Source of the DNA: Lacinutrix jangbogonensis
GTDB lineage: Bacteria; Bacteroidota; Bacteroidia; Flavobacteriales; Flavobacteriaceae
DNA length: 64,000 nucleotides
Direction: 5' to 3'
NCBI RefSeq assembly: GCF_000797445.1
Contig: NZ_JSWF01000030.1
Location: forward strand, 1-64,000
Under the pieces are notes generated by a model, which was not told the DNA's origin, ran no database searches, and was given only the letters and a program-made list of their open reading frames with translations. Of the stretch, positions 33,695-42,666 are shown piece after piece. The position numbers and the translations under genes are program-made. Position 1 is the first letter of the stretch. Every line of letters starts with the position of its first letter.

Positions 33695-35518
33695 ATGTCT
33701 TTAGTCACTGCAAAAGAAGTTTCAAAAGCAATAAACTTAGATAAATACAGTGTATTTGGAACGTTTATAGGTTGGTTGTTAATAAAGGTTTTAAAAATCT
33801 CTACAATTAATAAAGTATATAGTCGCAACAAACATTTAAGTGGGCTTGAGTTTATAGATGCTATTTTAGGCGAGTTTCAAATTAAATTCGAAATCCCTGA
33901 AGAAGACCTAAAAAGGCTTCCAAAGGACGGCGCCTATATTACGGTTTCTAATCATCCGTTAGGAGGTATTGATGGAGCGTTATTATTAAAATTAATGCTC
34001 GAACAAAGAGAAGATTTTAAAATAATCGCTAATTTTTTATTGCATCGTATTGAGCCTATGAAGCCCTTTATAATGCCAGTGAATCCTTTTGAAGATCGTA
34101 AAGATGCGAAATCCAGCGTTGTAGGTTTTATAAAGGCAATTAAGCATTTACGAGCAGGACATCCGCTTGGTATATTCCCGGCAGGAGAGGTGTCTACTTA
34201 TAAAGACGGAAAATTAATGGTCGATAAGCCATGGGAAGAATCTGCTATGAAATTAGCGCAAAAAGCTAATGTGCCAATTGTACCAATTTATTTTCATGCT
34301 AAAAACAGTAAGTTGTTCTATAAGTTATCTAGAATTAGTGACATCTTTAGAACTGCAAAATTACCTTCAGAATTATTAACGCAAAAGCGACGTGTTATAA
34401 AGGTAAGAATAGGACGTCCCATTTCTATAAAAGACCAAAATGAACATGAAACACTGGAGAGTTTTTCGGAATTTGTTCGAAAAAAAACCTACATGTTATC
34501 TAATGCTTTCGAGCCAAAAGAAAACCTAAGAGATACTATTTCTTCAACTCTGAAGGCACCAAAACCAATTAAAATACCTAAAAAAATTGTGACTCCTGTC
34601 AGCACCAAAATCATGCTAAAGGAAGTAGAATTTCTTCGTGAAGATGATAGTAGACTTTTAAAAAGTAAAAATTATGAAGTGTTTTTATCGTCTGCAAAAA
34701 AAATCCCAAACATACTAAGAGAGATTGGACGATTACGCGAAATTACTTTTAGAGAAGTTGGAGAAGGCACAAATGAAGCTATCGATTTAGATAGTTTTGA
34801 TGGCTATTATCACCACATGTTTCTTTGGGATTGCGATGCTAATAAATTAGCAGGAGCATACAGAATGGGCTTAGGAGCAAAAATTTTTGAGAAATATGGT
34901 ATCGATGGATTTTATCTTCAGGATTTATTTCGTTTTGAGCCAGAGCTTTATAAAATGATGAGCGAGTCTTTAGAATTGGGACGTGCTTTTATTATAAAAG
35001 AATACCAACAAAAACCAATGCCTTTATTTTTACTTTGGAAAGGTATCGTACATACTACTTTACGTTTTCCAGAACACAAATATTTAATTGGTGGTGTAAG
35101 TATTAGTAATCAGTTTTCTAATTTCTCTAAATCGTTAATGATAGAGTTTATGAAATCTCATTATTACGATCCTTATGTAGCGCAATACGTTCACCCTAAA
35201 AAAGAATTTAAGGTAAAACTTAATGATGCCGATAAGGACTTTGTTTTCGATGCTACCGAAGCAGATTTAAATAAATTTGATAGAATAATCGATGAAATAG
35301 AACCTGGAGCATTACGCTTACCCGTACTTCTTAAAAAGTATATTAAGCAAAACTGTAGACTTATAGGTTTTAATGTCGATCCATTATTTAATAATGCTGT
35401 GGATGGTTTAATGTATATTAAAATATCAGATTTACCAGATAGTACAGTGCGTCCAGTAATGGAAGAATTTCAAGCAGAATTAGAAGGTAAAGTTTCTGGA
35501 AACACTGCTGAAGATTAA
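33695..35518 (+). CDS. olsF: Bifunctional lipid acyltransferase (OlsF-type)
   Basis: 607 residues in two parts. The N-terminal ~280 residues are a PlsC-type O-acyltransferase with VSNHPLGGIDGALL (H-x4-D), FIMPVNPFEDR and LGIFPAGEVSTYKDG. The C-terminal ~300 residues are a hemolysin/OlsB-like N-acyltransferase: LREITFREVGEGTNEAIDLD, LAGAYRMGLG, LELGRAFI and FLLWKGIVHTTLRFPEHKYLIGGVSISN. Such fusions make ornithine (or glycine) aminolipids in one protein, the C-terminal domain adding the amide-linked and the N-terminal domain the ester-linked chain. OlsF from Serratia and flavobacteria is the named precedent. Which amino acid is acylated cannot be told here. Confidence 0.87.
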   Translation: MSLVTAKEVSKAINLDKYSVFGTFIGWLLIKVLKISTINKVYSRNKHLSGLEFIDAILGEFQIKFEIPEEDLKRLPKDGAYITVSNHPLGGIDGALLLKLMLEQREDFKIIANFLLHRIEPMKPFIMPVNPFEDRKDAKSSVVGFIKAIKHLRAGHPLGIFPAGEVSTYKDGKLMVDKPWEESAMKLAQKANVPIVPIYFHAKNSKLFYKLSRISDIFRTAKLPSELLTQKRRVIKVRIGRPISIKDQNEHETLESFSEFVRKKTYMLSNAFEPKENLRDTISSTLKAPKPIKIPKKIVTPVSTKIMLKEVEFLREDDSRLLKSKNYEVFLSSAKKIPNILREIGRLREITFREVGEGTNEAIDLDSFDGYYHHMFLWDCDANKLAGAYRMGLGAKIFEKYGIDGFYLQDLFRFEPELYKMMSESLELGRAFIIKEYQQKPMPLFLLWKGIVHTTLRFPEHKYLIGGVSISNQFSNFSKSLMIEFMKSHYYDPYVAQYVHPKKEFKVKLNDADKDFVFDATEADLNKFDRIIDEIEPGALRLPVLLKKYIKQNCRLIGFNVDPLFNNAVDGLMYIKISDLPDSTVRPVMEEFQAELEGKVSGNTAED

Positions 35519-35529
35519 TAGTTTTTTAT

Positions 35530-36549
35530 ATGAAAAGTATAACCTTACTATTAATATTATTTTTCAGTTTCTTTATAACAATAGCTCAAGAATTACAAGG
35601 TGTGGTTTTAAATCAAAAAAGCAACGCGCCTATAATTGGAGCCTCAGTATATTTTGATAACACGTCTATTGGTACCACTACAAATTTTGATGGCGAATTT
35701 TATATTGTATTAAAACAACCTATTAATTCACCTTTAGTAGTGTCTTTTGTTGGTTTTGAAACTGCAATTTATGAAATTCAAAATTTCGAAACTGACAAAA
35801 TATATAAACTTAAAGAAGACGTTAATATTTTGGCTGAGGTTGTATTAGATAGCAAAGACGAATGGTCTCGAGAATTTAAACTCAAACAATTTAGAAGAGA
35901 GTTTTTAGGGCAATCAGAATTTGCAGAAAAATGCACTATTTTAAATGAAGACCTTCTTGTTTTAAATTTTGAACGCGAGGCTAAACAATTAGTAGTTTCA
36001 GCTAAAGCTCCAATAATAGTAAAAAATAATGCCTTAGACTATATTGTAAAATACGATATAAACGATTTTTATATTAGTTACAATATGGATATTGAGGCTA
36101 ATTTAGACTTAGAAAAAGTATTCAGAACTGTAGCTTCTGTTGGCTATTCCGGTACTACTTTTTTTGAGAATATAGAGTCTAAAAAACACAAGCGCGCCCT
36201 TAAAAACAGACAAAAAGCTTACACAGGTTCTGCACTACATTTTATGCGTGCAATTGTAAATAATAGACTTAGAAAAGAAAAGTTTAAAATATTTATAGGT
36301 AGAAATCAAGCTGAACCTTCACTGCACATTAAAACTTTTAAAAATGATAGTTTAAACGTTACAGGTGTAGAACTGTCTCAAAAACTCAACATTCTATGCA
36401 AAGGCAGACAATCCGCCATTAAAAGCGAAGTAAAGCGTTTTTATATTGATGCTTATGGTAACCATGCTCCAATTGACAAAGTATTATTTGGTGGTTTTAT
36501 GGCAAAGCAGCGTATTGGTGATGTTTTACCTTTAGATTATGGGTTGTAG
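35530..36549 (+). CDS. Secreted protein with carboxypeptidase-regulatory-like domain
   Basis: 339 residues with a signal peptide (MKSITLLLILFFSFFITIAQ). Residues about 21-95 are a CarboxypepD_reg-like beta-sandwich (ELQGVVLNQKSNAPIIGASVYF, IGTTTNFDGEFYI, SFVGFETAIYEI). The remaining ~240 residues are a conserved flavobacterial region with FRREFLG-QSEFAEKC, YDINDFYISYN, FFENIESKKHKRALKNRQKAY and HFMRAIVNNRLRKEKF. No TonB barrel follows, so it is a short periplasmic or outer membrane protein of unknown role. It lies 11 bp after olsF and is probably co-transcribed. Confidence 0.8.
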   Translation: MKSITLLLILFFSFFITIAQELQGVVLNQKSNAPIIGASVYFDNTSIGTTTNFDGEFYIVLKQPINSPLVVSFVGFETAIYEIQNFETDKIYKLKEDVNILAEVVLDSKDEWSREFKLKQFRREFLGQSEFAEKCTILNEDLLVLNFEREAKQLVVSAKAPIIVKNNALDYIVKYDINDFYISYNMDIEANLDLEKVFRTVASVGYSGTTFFENIESKKHKRALKNRQKAYTGSALHFMRAIVNNRLRKEKFKIFIGRNQAEPSLHIKTFKNDSLNVTGVELSQKLNILCKGRQSAIKSEVKRFYIDAYGNHAPIDKVLFGGFMAKQRIGDVLPLDYGL

Positions 36550-36666
36550 ATAATTATTTACAATACACTTTTGTCTTATTTCTAGCTTTTAATAGAAGCG
36601 TTATGTTTTCTGATTCTGCAAGTCGTCTTAAAAAAATATTACGTGCTCACAATAGCGATATTAATT

Positions 36667-36993
36667 CTATTTGCTAGAATTAATCTGTGTTTTTACAAAA
36701 AAGTCGTTTAGTACACGTCTACACGCATTCAATTTATCTTGATCAATGCTATAAAATAAATTTTTACCTTTAACGGTTTGTTTTAGTAAACCAGTATTTC
36801 TTATTTCTGCGAGATGCTGAGAAATAGTGGGCTGTGCAAGACCAATAGCCTTAACAAGGGTGTTGCAGTTACAATTTTTGTTTTGACTTATATGCTGAAT
36901 AATAGATACTCTAGCAGGATGTCCAAGCATTTTTGTAAAGCTAGCAATTTGATTTTGTTGCGCATCGAAAATATGCTTTTTAGTAAATCCCAT
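36667..36993 (-). CDS. ArsR-family regulator with CxC metal-site motif
   Basis: 108 residues of winged-helix repressor: LGHPARVSIIQHI, then NCNCNTLVKAIGLAQPTISQHLAEI as the recognition helix region, and YSIDQDKLNACRRVLND at the end. C41-N-C43 stands exactly where ArsR has CVC in its third helix, so As(III)/Sb(III) or another thiophilic metal may be sensed. The third ArsR cysteine is absent. No ars transport or reductase gene is near. It is divergent from nothing obvious and its target is unknown. Confidence 0.88.
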   Translation of the reverse strand: MGFTKKHIFDAQQNQIASFTKMLGHPARVSIIQHISQNKNCNCNTLVKAIGLAQPTISQHLAEIRNTGLLKQTVKGKNLFYSIDQDKLNACRRVLNDFFVKTQINSSK

Positions 36994-37083
36994 AATTTCT
37001 TTTAATTGTGATATTGCAATATTACGTAATACACTTAAATTTATAAGCCAAACATAAAGTGTGTTTGGCTTATCAATTTTTAT

Positions 37084-37548
37084 TTAGAACCAAGGTTTTC
37101 TACCAACTTGGTATGTGTTATAAAACTCTTCGTCTGATTTTGTTAAGTAAATAATTCCTTCTACTAATCCAATGACTCCTGGTATCCATACAAAAAGTAG
37201 TCCTACAGCGAGACACGATAAAAGATACATTACTAATGAAAATCCAAGTAAAATAGCACCTTCCTTATTGTATCCTAAAATAAATTTATGAACTCCAAAA
37301 GAACCTAGAAGAATAGCTAGTATTCCTGCCAATAATTTCTTGTTTTCTCCATTGGCACCTCCAAATGCTTCTTTAGCACTATCTGAAAAGTCATTCATGG
37401 TTTCTTTTGCTTCATCAGCAAATTCACTCGCTTTTTCTTTAGCTTCATCAGCTAATTCACTTGCTTTATCTGCTGCTTTTTTTGCACCATCTTTTGCGTC
37501 TCCTAACATATCGTCAAGATTGTCTTTTAAATTTTTTTCGTCAGACAT
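37084..37548 (-). CDS. TM2-domain membrane protein with apolipoprotein-like helix
   Basis: 154 residues. Residues 1-68 are a charged amphipathic helix built of 11-residue-like repeats (ADKASELADEAKEKASEFADE, AKETMNDFSDSAKEAF), as in LEA or YtxH proteins. A TM2 domain follows, with KKLLAGILAILLGSFGVHKF, FSLVMYLLSCLAVGLLF and a short aromatic tail (YQVGRKPWF). TM2 proteins are small inner membrane proteins of unknown biochemical role. The terminus falls 90 bp upstream of the ArsR gene. Confidence 0.85.
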   Translation of the reverse strand: MSDEKNLKDNLDDMLGDAKDGAKKAADKASELADEAKEKASEFADEAKETMNDFSDSAKEAFGGANGENKKLLAGILAILLGSFGVHKFILGYNKEGAILLGFSLVMYLLSCLAVGLLFVWIPGVIGLVEGIIYLTKSDEEFYNTYQVGRKPWF

Positions 37549-37602
37549 TATTTATAATTTAAGGTTAGTAATTTAACTTAAATGTAGTAAAAAAAGGATT
37601 GC

Positions 37603-38016
37603 TTACAAAAAAGCTTTGTCAACTGTTCGTCAGAGTTCTATCTTATTTCCATCATTATCTATAATCCAACTATTTTTTTTATTGTCGTATTACCCAATTT
37701 TCTCAACTATAGTAGTACATTATTCTCTTAAATTAGCTAATAGTTGGTTTAATTTTTCTACATGAGAATTATACATAAAATCTTTTTTAGTAGGCTCTAA
37801 ATGTTTGTTACCTTGCTTAAAAGTAGGCTATTATGTAAAACATCCTTTGTCTTTAGTTAAGAAAGTACAACCATTATCTTCTGTGTTAAAACCTAGTTGT
37901 TTGTCGTACCATTCTTTTGCTACTATTGGATCTTTATTTTTAAAAAAGAGGCCTCCAATTCCAGTTATTCTTTTTATTTCAGGATCAATTGAAGTTAAGT
38001 CTTCATTATTAATCAA
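37603..38016 (-). pseudogene. Broken VOC/glyoxalase-family gene
   Basis: The frame begins at 38016 with IKRITGIGGLFFKNKDPIVAKEWYDKQLGF, a typical VOC metal-binding start. It stops after KDKGCFT. Family sequence returns in pieces: LEPTKKDFMYN, then LNQLLANLRE, and a GNKIEL end where the next codon is TGA in place of the usual TGG of ELW. A DKAFL-stop end lies at 37603. At least four lesions make it non-functional. It lies 7 bp downstream of the DUF1801 gene. Confidence 0.8.
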
Positions 38017-38022
38017 AACTAA

Positions 38023-38478
38023 TTATTTTTTATACGCTTTTTCATAAATCTCAATCCATTCTTCAAGGCTCATTTTACCGAGAAGTTGTTCTATTAAGTC
38101 GTAAGGAATAGCGTCTATTTTTTTAAATCTAACACAGCTTTTTCCCATGTCTAATTTGTATTTACAATGTTTTGGATATTCAGTAACAAACCAGTCATAT
38201 AGTTCTTTTTTAGCATATATTCCCATATGATATAATGCAATAAAGTTTTTCTGAGAGGCTACATTTATAAATGGTAAAGGAGGAAAGGGTTTGCAATGGT
38301 AACCTTCTGGGTAGATAGATTTTGGTACATAATAAGCAAGCATGCCATAGTTCATTCCAGATTCTAAGCCTTTTGGCATGTGCTTTTTAATAAGGTTGTT
38401 TAATTTTGTAACTGCCGCTTTTCGTTCTTCAGGAAGTTGTGCAATATACTCTTCAGGTGTTTCTGCTTGAGATGTCAT
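38023..38478 (-). CDS. DUF1801-domain protein (YdhG-like)
   Basis: 151 residues. TPEEYIAQLPEERKAAVTKL at the N-terminus and GMLAYYVPKS with FINVASQKNFIALYHMGIYA in the middle are the DUF1801 hallmarks. The C-terminus has KLDMGKSCVRFKKIDAIPYDL. Many such proteins sit with small stress or iron-related genes, but no function is proven. The neighbouring VOC pseudogene is 7 bp downstream and was probably in the same operon. Confidence 0.82.
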   Translation of the reverse strand: MTSQAETPEEYIAQLPEERKAAVTKLNNLIKKHMPKGLESGMNYGMLAYYVPKSIYPEGYHCKPFPPLPFINVASQKNFIALYHMGIYAKKELYDWFVTEYPKHCKYKLDMGKSCVRFKKIDAIPYDLIEQLLGKMSLEEWIEIYEKAYKK

Positions 38479-38506
38479 TTTATTTTAAATTAGTTAAAGT
38501 ATAAAG

Positions 38507-39445
38507 TTAGCAAAAATTTATTTTAATCTTATCTACTATAGTTTGTGCTAATTTTTCTTTACTTTCAATAGTCCAACCTGCGACATGAGGTGACAATAAT
38601 ACATTTTCCGATTGTATCAAATATTTAAAAGCTTCTGGCATATTATTGTCGCTAAATAAGTTTTCGAAAGATGCTTTTTCGTATTCTAAAACATCTAATC
38701 CGGCGCCTAAAACCTTACCGTTTTTTAATGCTGAAACCAAATCTGAAGTCACTACACTTTTACCTCGTGCTGTATTAACTAGCCAAAATGGTTTTTTAAA
38801 TGCATCAATAAATACCTTATTAATCATCCCAGTAGTAGAAATTGTTTCTGGAGTGTGCAAGCTTAAAACATCTGCTTTTTGCTGAAGTTCTTTTAACGAC
38901 ACTTGCTTCGCATTTTCATTTCCAACATTAGGTTTTATATCGTAACAAAGCACGTTAACATCAAAACCACGAAGTTTTTTAGCAAATGCTTTTCCCATAT
39001 TCCCATAGCCAATAAGTCCAACAGTTTTTCCATCTAACTCTAATCCACGATTGTTTTCTCGTAGCCATTTACCTTTTCTAACCTCTCTGTCGGCTTTGTT
39101 TAATTTATTAAACAAAGATAGGAGCATAGCCAAACTATGTTCACCAACGGCATTTCTATTGCCTTCTGGAGCCGCAATTAAAGTGATGCCTTTCTTTTGT
39201 GCATAATCGCAATCAATATTTTCTAATCCTGCACCAACACGACCGATAAATTTCAAGTTTTTTGCAGCCTCTAAAAAGTCGCTATCTATACTAAAACGAC
39301 TGCGAATAATAAAGCCGTCGTAGTGGTGAATTATCTTTTGAATTCTTTCTTTTGAATCTGAATAATTTTCGTCATTTTGAAACCCTAAATCATTTAACTG
39401 ATTTATTAGAAGTGGATGATTAGTATCTAAGTGAAGGATTTTCAT
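38507..39445 (-). CDS. D-2-hydroxyacid dehydrogenase (SerA-like)
   Basis: 312 residues, NAD-dependent. The Rossmann loop is VGLIGYGNMGKAFA, with the catalytic residues in VNTARGKSVVTSDL (Arg), GLDVLEYE (Glu) and LLSPHVAGWTIESKE (His). The N-terminal half gives FIIRSRFSID and GLENIDCDYA of the substrate domain. Sequence fits 3-phosphoglycerate dehydrogenase or a hydroxypyruvate/glyoxylate reductase; there is no ACT domain and no serC next to it, so the substrate is left open. The cupin gene stops 4 bp before its start. Confidence 0.9.
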   Translation of the reverse strand: MKILHLDTNHPLLINQLNDLGFQNDENYSDSKERIQKIIHHYDGFIIRSRFSIDSDFLEAAKNLKFIGRVGAGLENIDCDYAQKKGITLIAAPEGNRNAVGEHSLAMLLSLFNKLNKADREVRKGKWLRENNRGLELDGKTVGLIGYGNMGKAFAKKLRGFDVNVLCYDIKPNVGNENAKQVSLKELQQKADVLSLHTPETISTTGMINKVFIDAFKKPFWLVNTARGKSVVTSDLVSALKNGKVLGAGLDVLEYEKASFENLFSDNNMPEAFKYLIQSENVLLSPHVAGWTIESKEKLAQTIVDKIKINFC

Positions 39446-39448
39446 GAA

Positions 39449-39814
39449 TTATAGTTCTGGATAATCGGTTTGTGTTTTATCATCTATAACGTTTCCAGTG
39501 TGTGCTGTAGTTAGTTTCTCGAAAAGGAGAACGTGTACTTCTTCATTATTTTTTGTCGTGGGATTATGTTCTACGCCTTTTGGGACCACTATAATTTCGC
39601 CTTCTTTTATAATTTCTGTTCGGTCTCTAAACTGCATGTATAATGTTCCTTTTATTACTTGAAACAATTCGTCTTCATCGTCATGACTATGCCATACAAA
39701 TTCGCCTTGTAACTTTGCTAACAACACTTGCATATTGTCTAAGGTTGCAATACGATGTGGATGCCATTGTTTTGAAAACAATGCGTGTTTTTCTTTTATG
39801 TTTATTGGTTTCAT
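39449..39814 (-). CDS. Cupin-domain protein
   Basis: About 121 residues from the ATG at 39814 (MKPINIKEKHALF); the longer frame to 39877 adds residues unlike the family. The cupin metal motif is LQGEFVWHSHDDEDELFQVIKG, with two His and a Glu, and the second motif VPKGVEHNPTT. It is a single beta-barrel, often a dioxygenase or isomerase, here without a known substrate. It ends 3 bp before the dehydrogenase gene, so the two are translationally close. Confidence 0.85.
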   Translation of the reverse strand: MKPINIKEKHALFSKQWHPHRIATLDNMQVLLAKLQGEFVWHSHDDEDELFQVIKGTLYMQFRDRTEIIKEGEIIVVPKGVEHNPTTKNNEEVHVLLFEKLTTAHTGNVIDDKTQTDYPEL

Positions 39815-39855
39815 AGTCTTAAATCTATTTACAGCTTTTAAAGTTACGAAGATTT

Positions 39856-39962
39856 GCGTTAAGGATAGAAGCGCCATCCTTTTTTGCTTTTTTGTAAAAA
39901 AGATATAGCGGATAGCCTGACGTTTTTTACCTGAGGCACGAAGAGAAAAAAAGGGAACGCCC
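39856..39962. repeat. Dispersed flavobacterial repeat, copy 1 (107 bp)
   Basis: It begins GCGTTAAGGATAG, has an interior CATCCTTTTTT, a run AAAAAAGATATAG and a GCCTGAC, and ends GGGAACGCCC. The ends GCGTT/AACGC are inverted. The same order of blocks is present in reverse at 46538-46617. It lies between the cupin and mgtE genes. Confidence 0.65.
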
Positions 39963-39970
39963 TAAAACGG

Positions 39971-41344
39971 TTAAAAACCCATGATAGATTTAGCTATTAC
40001 AAGATAAATTACAATTCCAAAAATATCGTTACTTGTAGTGATAAAAGGACCCGTTGCAATCGCTGGATCGATACCTCGTTTGTCTAGAAAAAGTGGAATA
40101 AAAGTACCTATTAAACCCGCAATAATAATAACTACTACAAGTGAAACGGAGATAGCAAGTGCTAATTTAAAGTTTTGATCCCAAGCAAAAACAAATAGAA
40201 ATAGAAATATGGAAAGTATAACACCGTTTAGTGCTGCTAATAACATTTCTTTAATTAAGCGATTGTTAATACTCCCTTTTACATCGTCATTTGCTAAACC
40301 TTGCACAATAATTGCACTCGATTGCACACCTACATTTCCAGCCATGGCTGCAATTAATGGCGTAAATAAAAATAAAATAACGGCTTGTTTAGGTAGTTTC
40401 TCTTCAAAAAAGTACATGATTACAAAGGCGCCAATTCCACCAATTAATCCTAAAAACAACCAAGGTAAACGTGCTTTTGTTAGTTGTAAAATACTGTCAT
40501 CTGCTTCTACATCTTGTGTAATACCTGCTGCTAGTTGGTAATCTTTTTCGGCTTCTTCTTTTATAACATCTACAATATCATCAATAGTAATTCTTCCAAG
40601 TAATACTTTATTTTCATCGACTACAGGAATCGCATCCAAGTCGTATTTTTGCATAATTTTCGCAACCTCTTCAACATCTTCATTTACATCTACATAATCT
40701 ACTTTAGGAATGTAAACTGTTGAAATATGTGCACGAGGAGAAGCTATTAATAGATCTTTTAAGGATAAACGTCCAATCAGTTTTTCTTCACCATCAACAA
40801 CGTATATAGAGTGTACTCTTGTAACTTCTTCTGCTTGAGCACGCATTTCTCTTACACATTCTGTAACGGTCCAATTTTCGTTAACCTTTACCAACTCTTT
40901 TGCCATTAATCCACCAGCTGTGTCTTCGTCGTAAGTAAGTAGTTCTTGTATTTCTGCTTTGTGTTCTTGGTCTTCAATTTGTGCGATTACTGCTTCTTGG
41001 CGTTCTTCAGAAAGTTCAGCAATCATATCTGCAGCATCATCGGTATCTAATTCCTCAATTTCTTCTGCAATTTCTTTTGTGGATAGTGTTGCTAATATTT
41101 TTTCACGATCATCTTCATCCATTTCCATAAGAATTTCGGATGTAATGTCGCTATCTAAAAGCTTTATAATATAAGAAGATTGGGTTGTGTTTAGATCCTC
41201 AAGTATTTCGGCAATATCTGCGTGATGGTATTCATTTAACAATTCTAAAATACCAGAGTCGTTTTTAGAATCGACTAATTCTTCAACCTTAATAATTAAG
41301 GCGTCGGTTATAATGAATTTGATATTTTCGTTTTGTTCTTCCAC
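39971..41344 (-). CDS. mgtE: Magnesium transporter MgtE
   Basis: 457 residues. The N-terminal MgtE_N domain is rich in acidic helices (LLNEYHHADIAEILEDLNTTQ, MDEDDREKILATLS). Two CBS domains (about 140-260, DEDTAGGLMAKELVKVNE and DAIPVVDENKVLLGRITIDDI) close the gate when Mg2+ is high. The C-terminal five helices form the pore (IYFFEEKLPKQAVILFLFTPLI-type, GVQSSAIIVQGLA, GPFITTSNDIFGIVIY). It imports Mg2+ at the inner membrane. The dispersed repeat copy 1 ends 8 bp beyond its stop. Confidence 0.94.
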   Translation of the reverse strand: MEEQNENIKFIITDALIIKVEELVDSKNDSGILELLNEYHHADIAEILEDLNTTQSSYIIKLLDSDITSEILMEMDEDDREKILATLSTKEIAEEIEELDTDDAADMIAELSEERQEAVIAQIEDQEHKAEIQELLTYDEDTAGGLMAKELVKVNENWTVTECVREMRAQAEEVTRVHSIYVVDGEEKLIGRLSLKDLLIASPRAHISTVYIPKVDYVDVNEDVEEVAKIMQKYDLDAIPVVDENKVLLGRITIDDIVDVIKEEAEKDYQLAAGITQDVEADDSILQLTKARLPWLFLGLIGGIGAFVIMYFFEEKLPKQAVILFLFTPLIAAMAGNVGVQSSAIIVQGLANDDVKGSINNRLIKEMLLAALNGVILSIFLFLFVFAWDQNFKLALAISVSLVVVIIIAGLIGTFIPLFLDKRGIDPAIATGPFITTSNDIFGIVIYLVIAKSIMGF

Positions 41345-41417
41345 TAAAAATATGTTTTATATTTCCCAATGTATCACCTTGAAAGCAGTCGAAAGGTTTT
41401 TTGGTAAATATTTAGTG

Positions 41418-42227
41418 TTAATCGGTTTGTTTTTCGTCGTTTCCTATTAGCCCTGTTAAATCTATAAAAGCTTGAACATCGAGCTGTTCAGGACGCTTGT
41501 CAAAGATAGCATTTGCTTTTAAATTATCGCTTAATTCTAATGTTTTTAAACTGTTTCGCAATGTTTTTCGTCTGTGCATAAAAGCTTGTTTTACGACTCT
41601 AAAAAACAATTTTTCATCACAAGGTAGCGTGTAATTTACTTTACGTGTCAACTTTAAAACGCCAGACTCTACTTTAGGTGGTGGATTAAAAACGGTTGGT
41701 GGCACTGTAAAAAGGTACTCAGCGTCATAGAAAGCTTGAGTTAATACGGATAATATACCATAAACTTTACTGCCTTCTTTAGAGCAAATACGTTTAGCTA
41801 CTTCCTTTTGAAACATACCAGAAAACTCTGGGATTTGATGCCTTAATTCTAAAGTTTTAAAAACAATTTGTGTTGAAATATTATAGGGGAAATTACCACA
41901 AATAGCAAAAGGATCGTCTCCAAAAGCTTCAGAAACATCGTACTTTAAAAAATCTTTTTCTATAATTCTAGGCGCAAGATTTAGGTAGTTGTTTTTAAGG
42001 TATTCTACACTTTCTCTATCTATTTCAATTGCATAGAGCGTTATTGGTTTTTTAATTAAGTATTTTGTTAATACTCCCATTCCTGGACCAATTTCTAATA
42101 CTTTATCGTAACCTTTTAATGCTAATGCATCTGCAATTTGTTCTGCTATAGTTTCATCTTCTAAAAAATGTTGACCTAAAAACTTTTTAGCTTTTACTTG
42201 GTGTGGATTGTGGAATTTTTTTGCCAT
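41418..42227 (-). CDS. rsmA: 16S rRNA dimethyladenosine transferase
   Basis: About 269 residues from the ATG at 42227 ([15 protein letters not shown]), preferred over the ATG at 42242. It dimethylates two adjacent adenosines near the 3' end of 16S r[21 protein letters not shown] is the RsmA start, [15 protein letters not shown] the SAM motif, [12 protein letters not shown] the catalytic N-x-P-Y motif, and [13 protein letters not shown] the C-terminal RNA-binding stretch. It lies upstream of mgtE, with 74 bp between. Confidence 0.95.
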   Translation of the reverse strand: MAKKFHNPHQVKAKKFLGQHFLEDETIAEQIADALALKGYDKVLEIGPGMGVLTKYLIKKPITLYAIEIDRESVEYLKNNYLNLAPRIIEKDFLKYDVSEAFGDDPFAICGNFPYNISTQIVFKTLELRHQIPEFSGMFQKEVAKRICSKEGSKVYGILSVLTQAFYDAEYLFTVPPTVFNPPPKVESGVLKLTRKVNYTLPCDEKLFFRVVKQAFMHRRKTLRNSLKTLELSDNLKANAIFDKRPEQLDVQAFIDLTGLIGNDEKQTD

Positions 42228-42336
42228 AATTTTTTTCGCCACGACTGCACGAATTTTATTTTGTTTATGTGATTACTCAGATGGTTAATATTTGGAATCA
42301 CAAGAATTTTAAAACTAAGGTTTTAAAATGAGTTAT

Positions 42337-42660
42337 TTATTTAATATCTACCGAATATTCATCTACAACTTCTAACTCTGTCCTAAAAGCGAGCATTTTA
42401 TCGGCAAATAATTTTGTACTATCAGCTCGTAAACGATCTGCATCTTCTTTATAATAAGAGTCTAATGCTTCTCGAGAATGTGCTCTGTATTGAATAGAGT
42501 AGGTTTGTCCTCCCATCTCCTCTTCTATTAAAACTTTAGTAAGTTTAGCTTCCTTAAATTTACCAGTAGCTAATACTTGTGGAATGTGTTCTTTAATCCA
42601 TTTTAGCCATTGGTCGTGGGCGCTGTCGTCTATGTTTACTGTAACGTTGTAAATTATCAT
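42337..42660 (-). CDS. DUF4286 protein
   Basis: 107 residues. MIIYNVTVNIDDSAHDQWLKW and IPQVLATGKFKEAKLTKVL with SIQYRAHSREALDSYYKEDA match DUF4286, a small ferredoxin-like dimeric alpha-beta barrel family of Bacteroidota. It has no known function. It commonly lies next to rsmA, as here. Confidence 0.85.
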   Translation of the reverse strand: MIIYNVTVNIDDSAHDQWLKWIKEHIPQVLATGKFKEAKLTKVLIEEEMGGQTYSIQYRAHSREALDSYYKEDADRLRADSTKLFADKMLAFRTELEVVDEYSVDIK

Positions 42661-42666
42661 TTTCTA

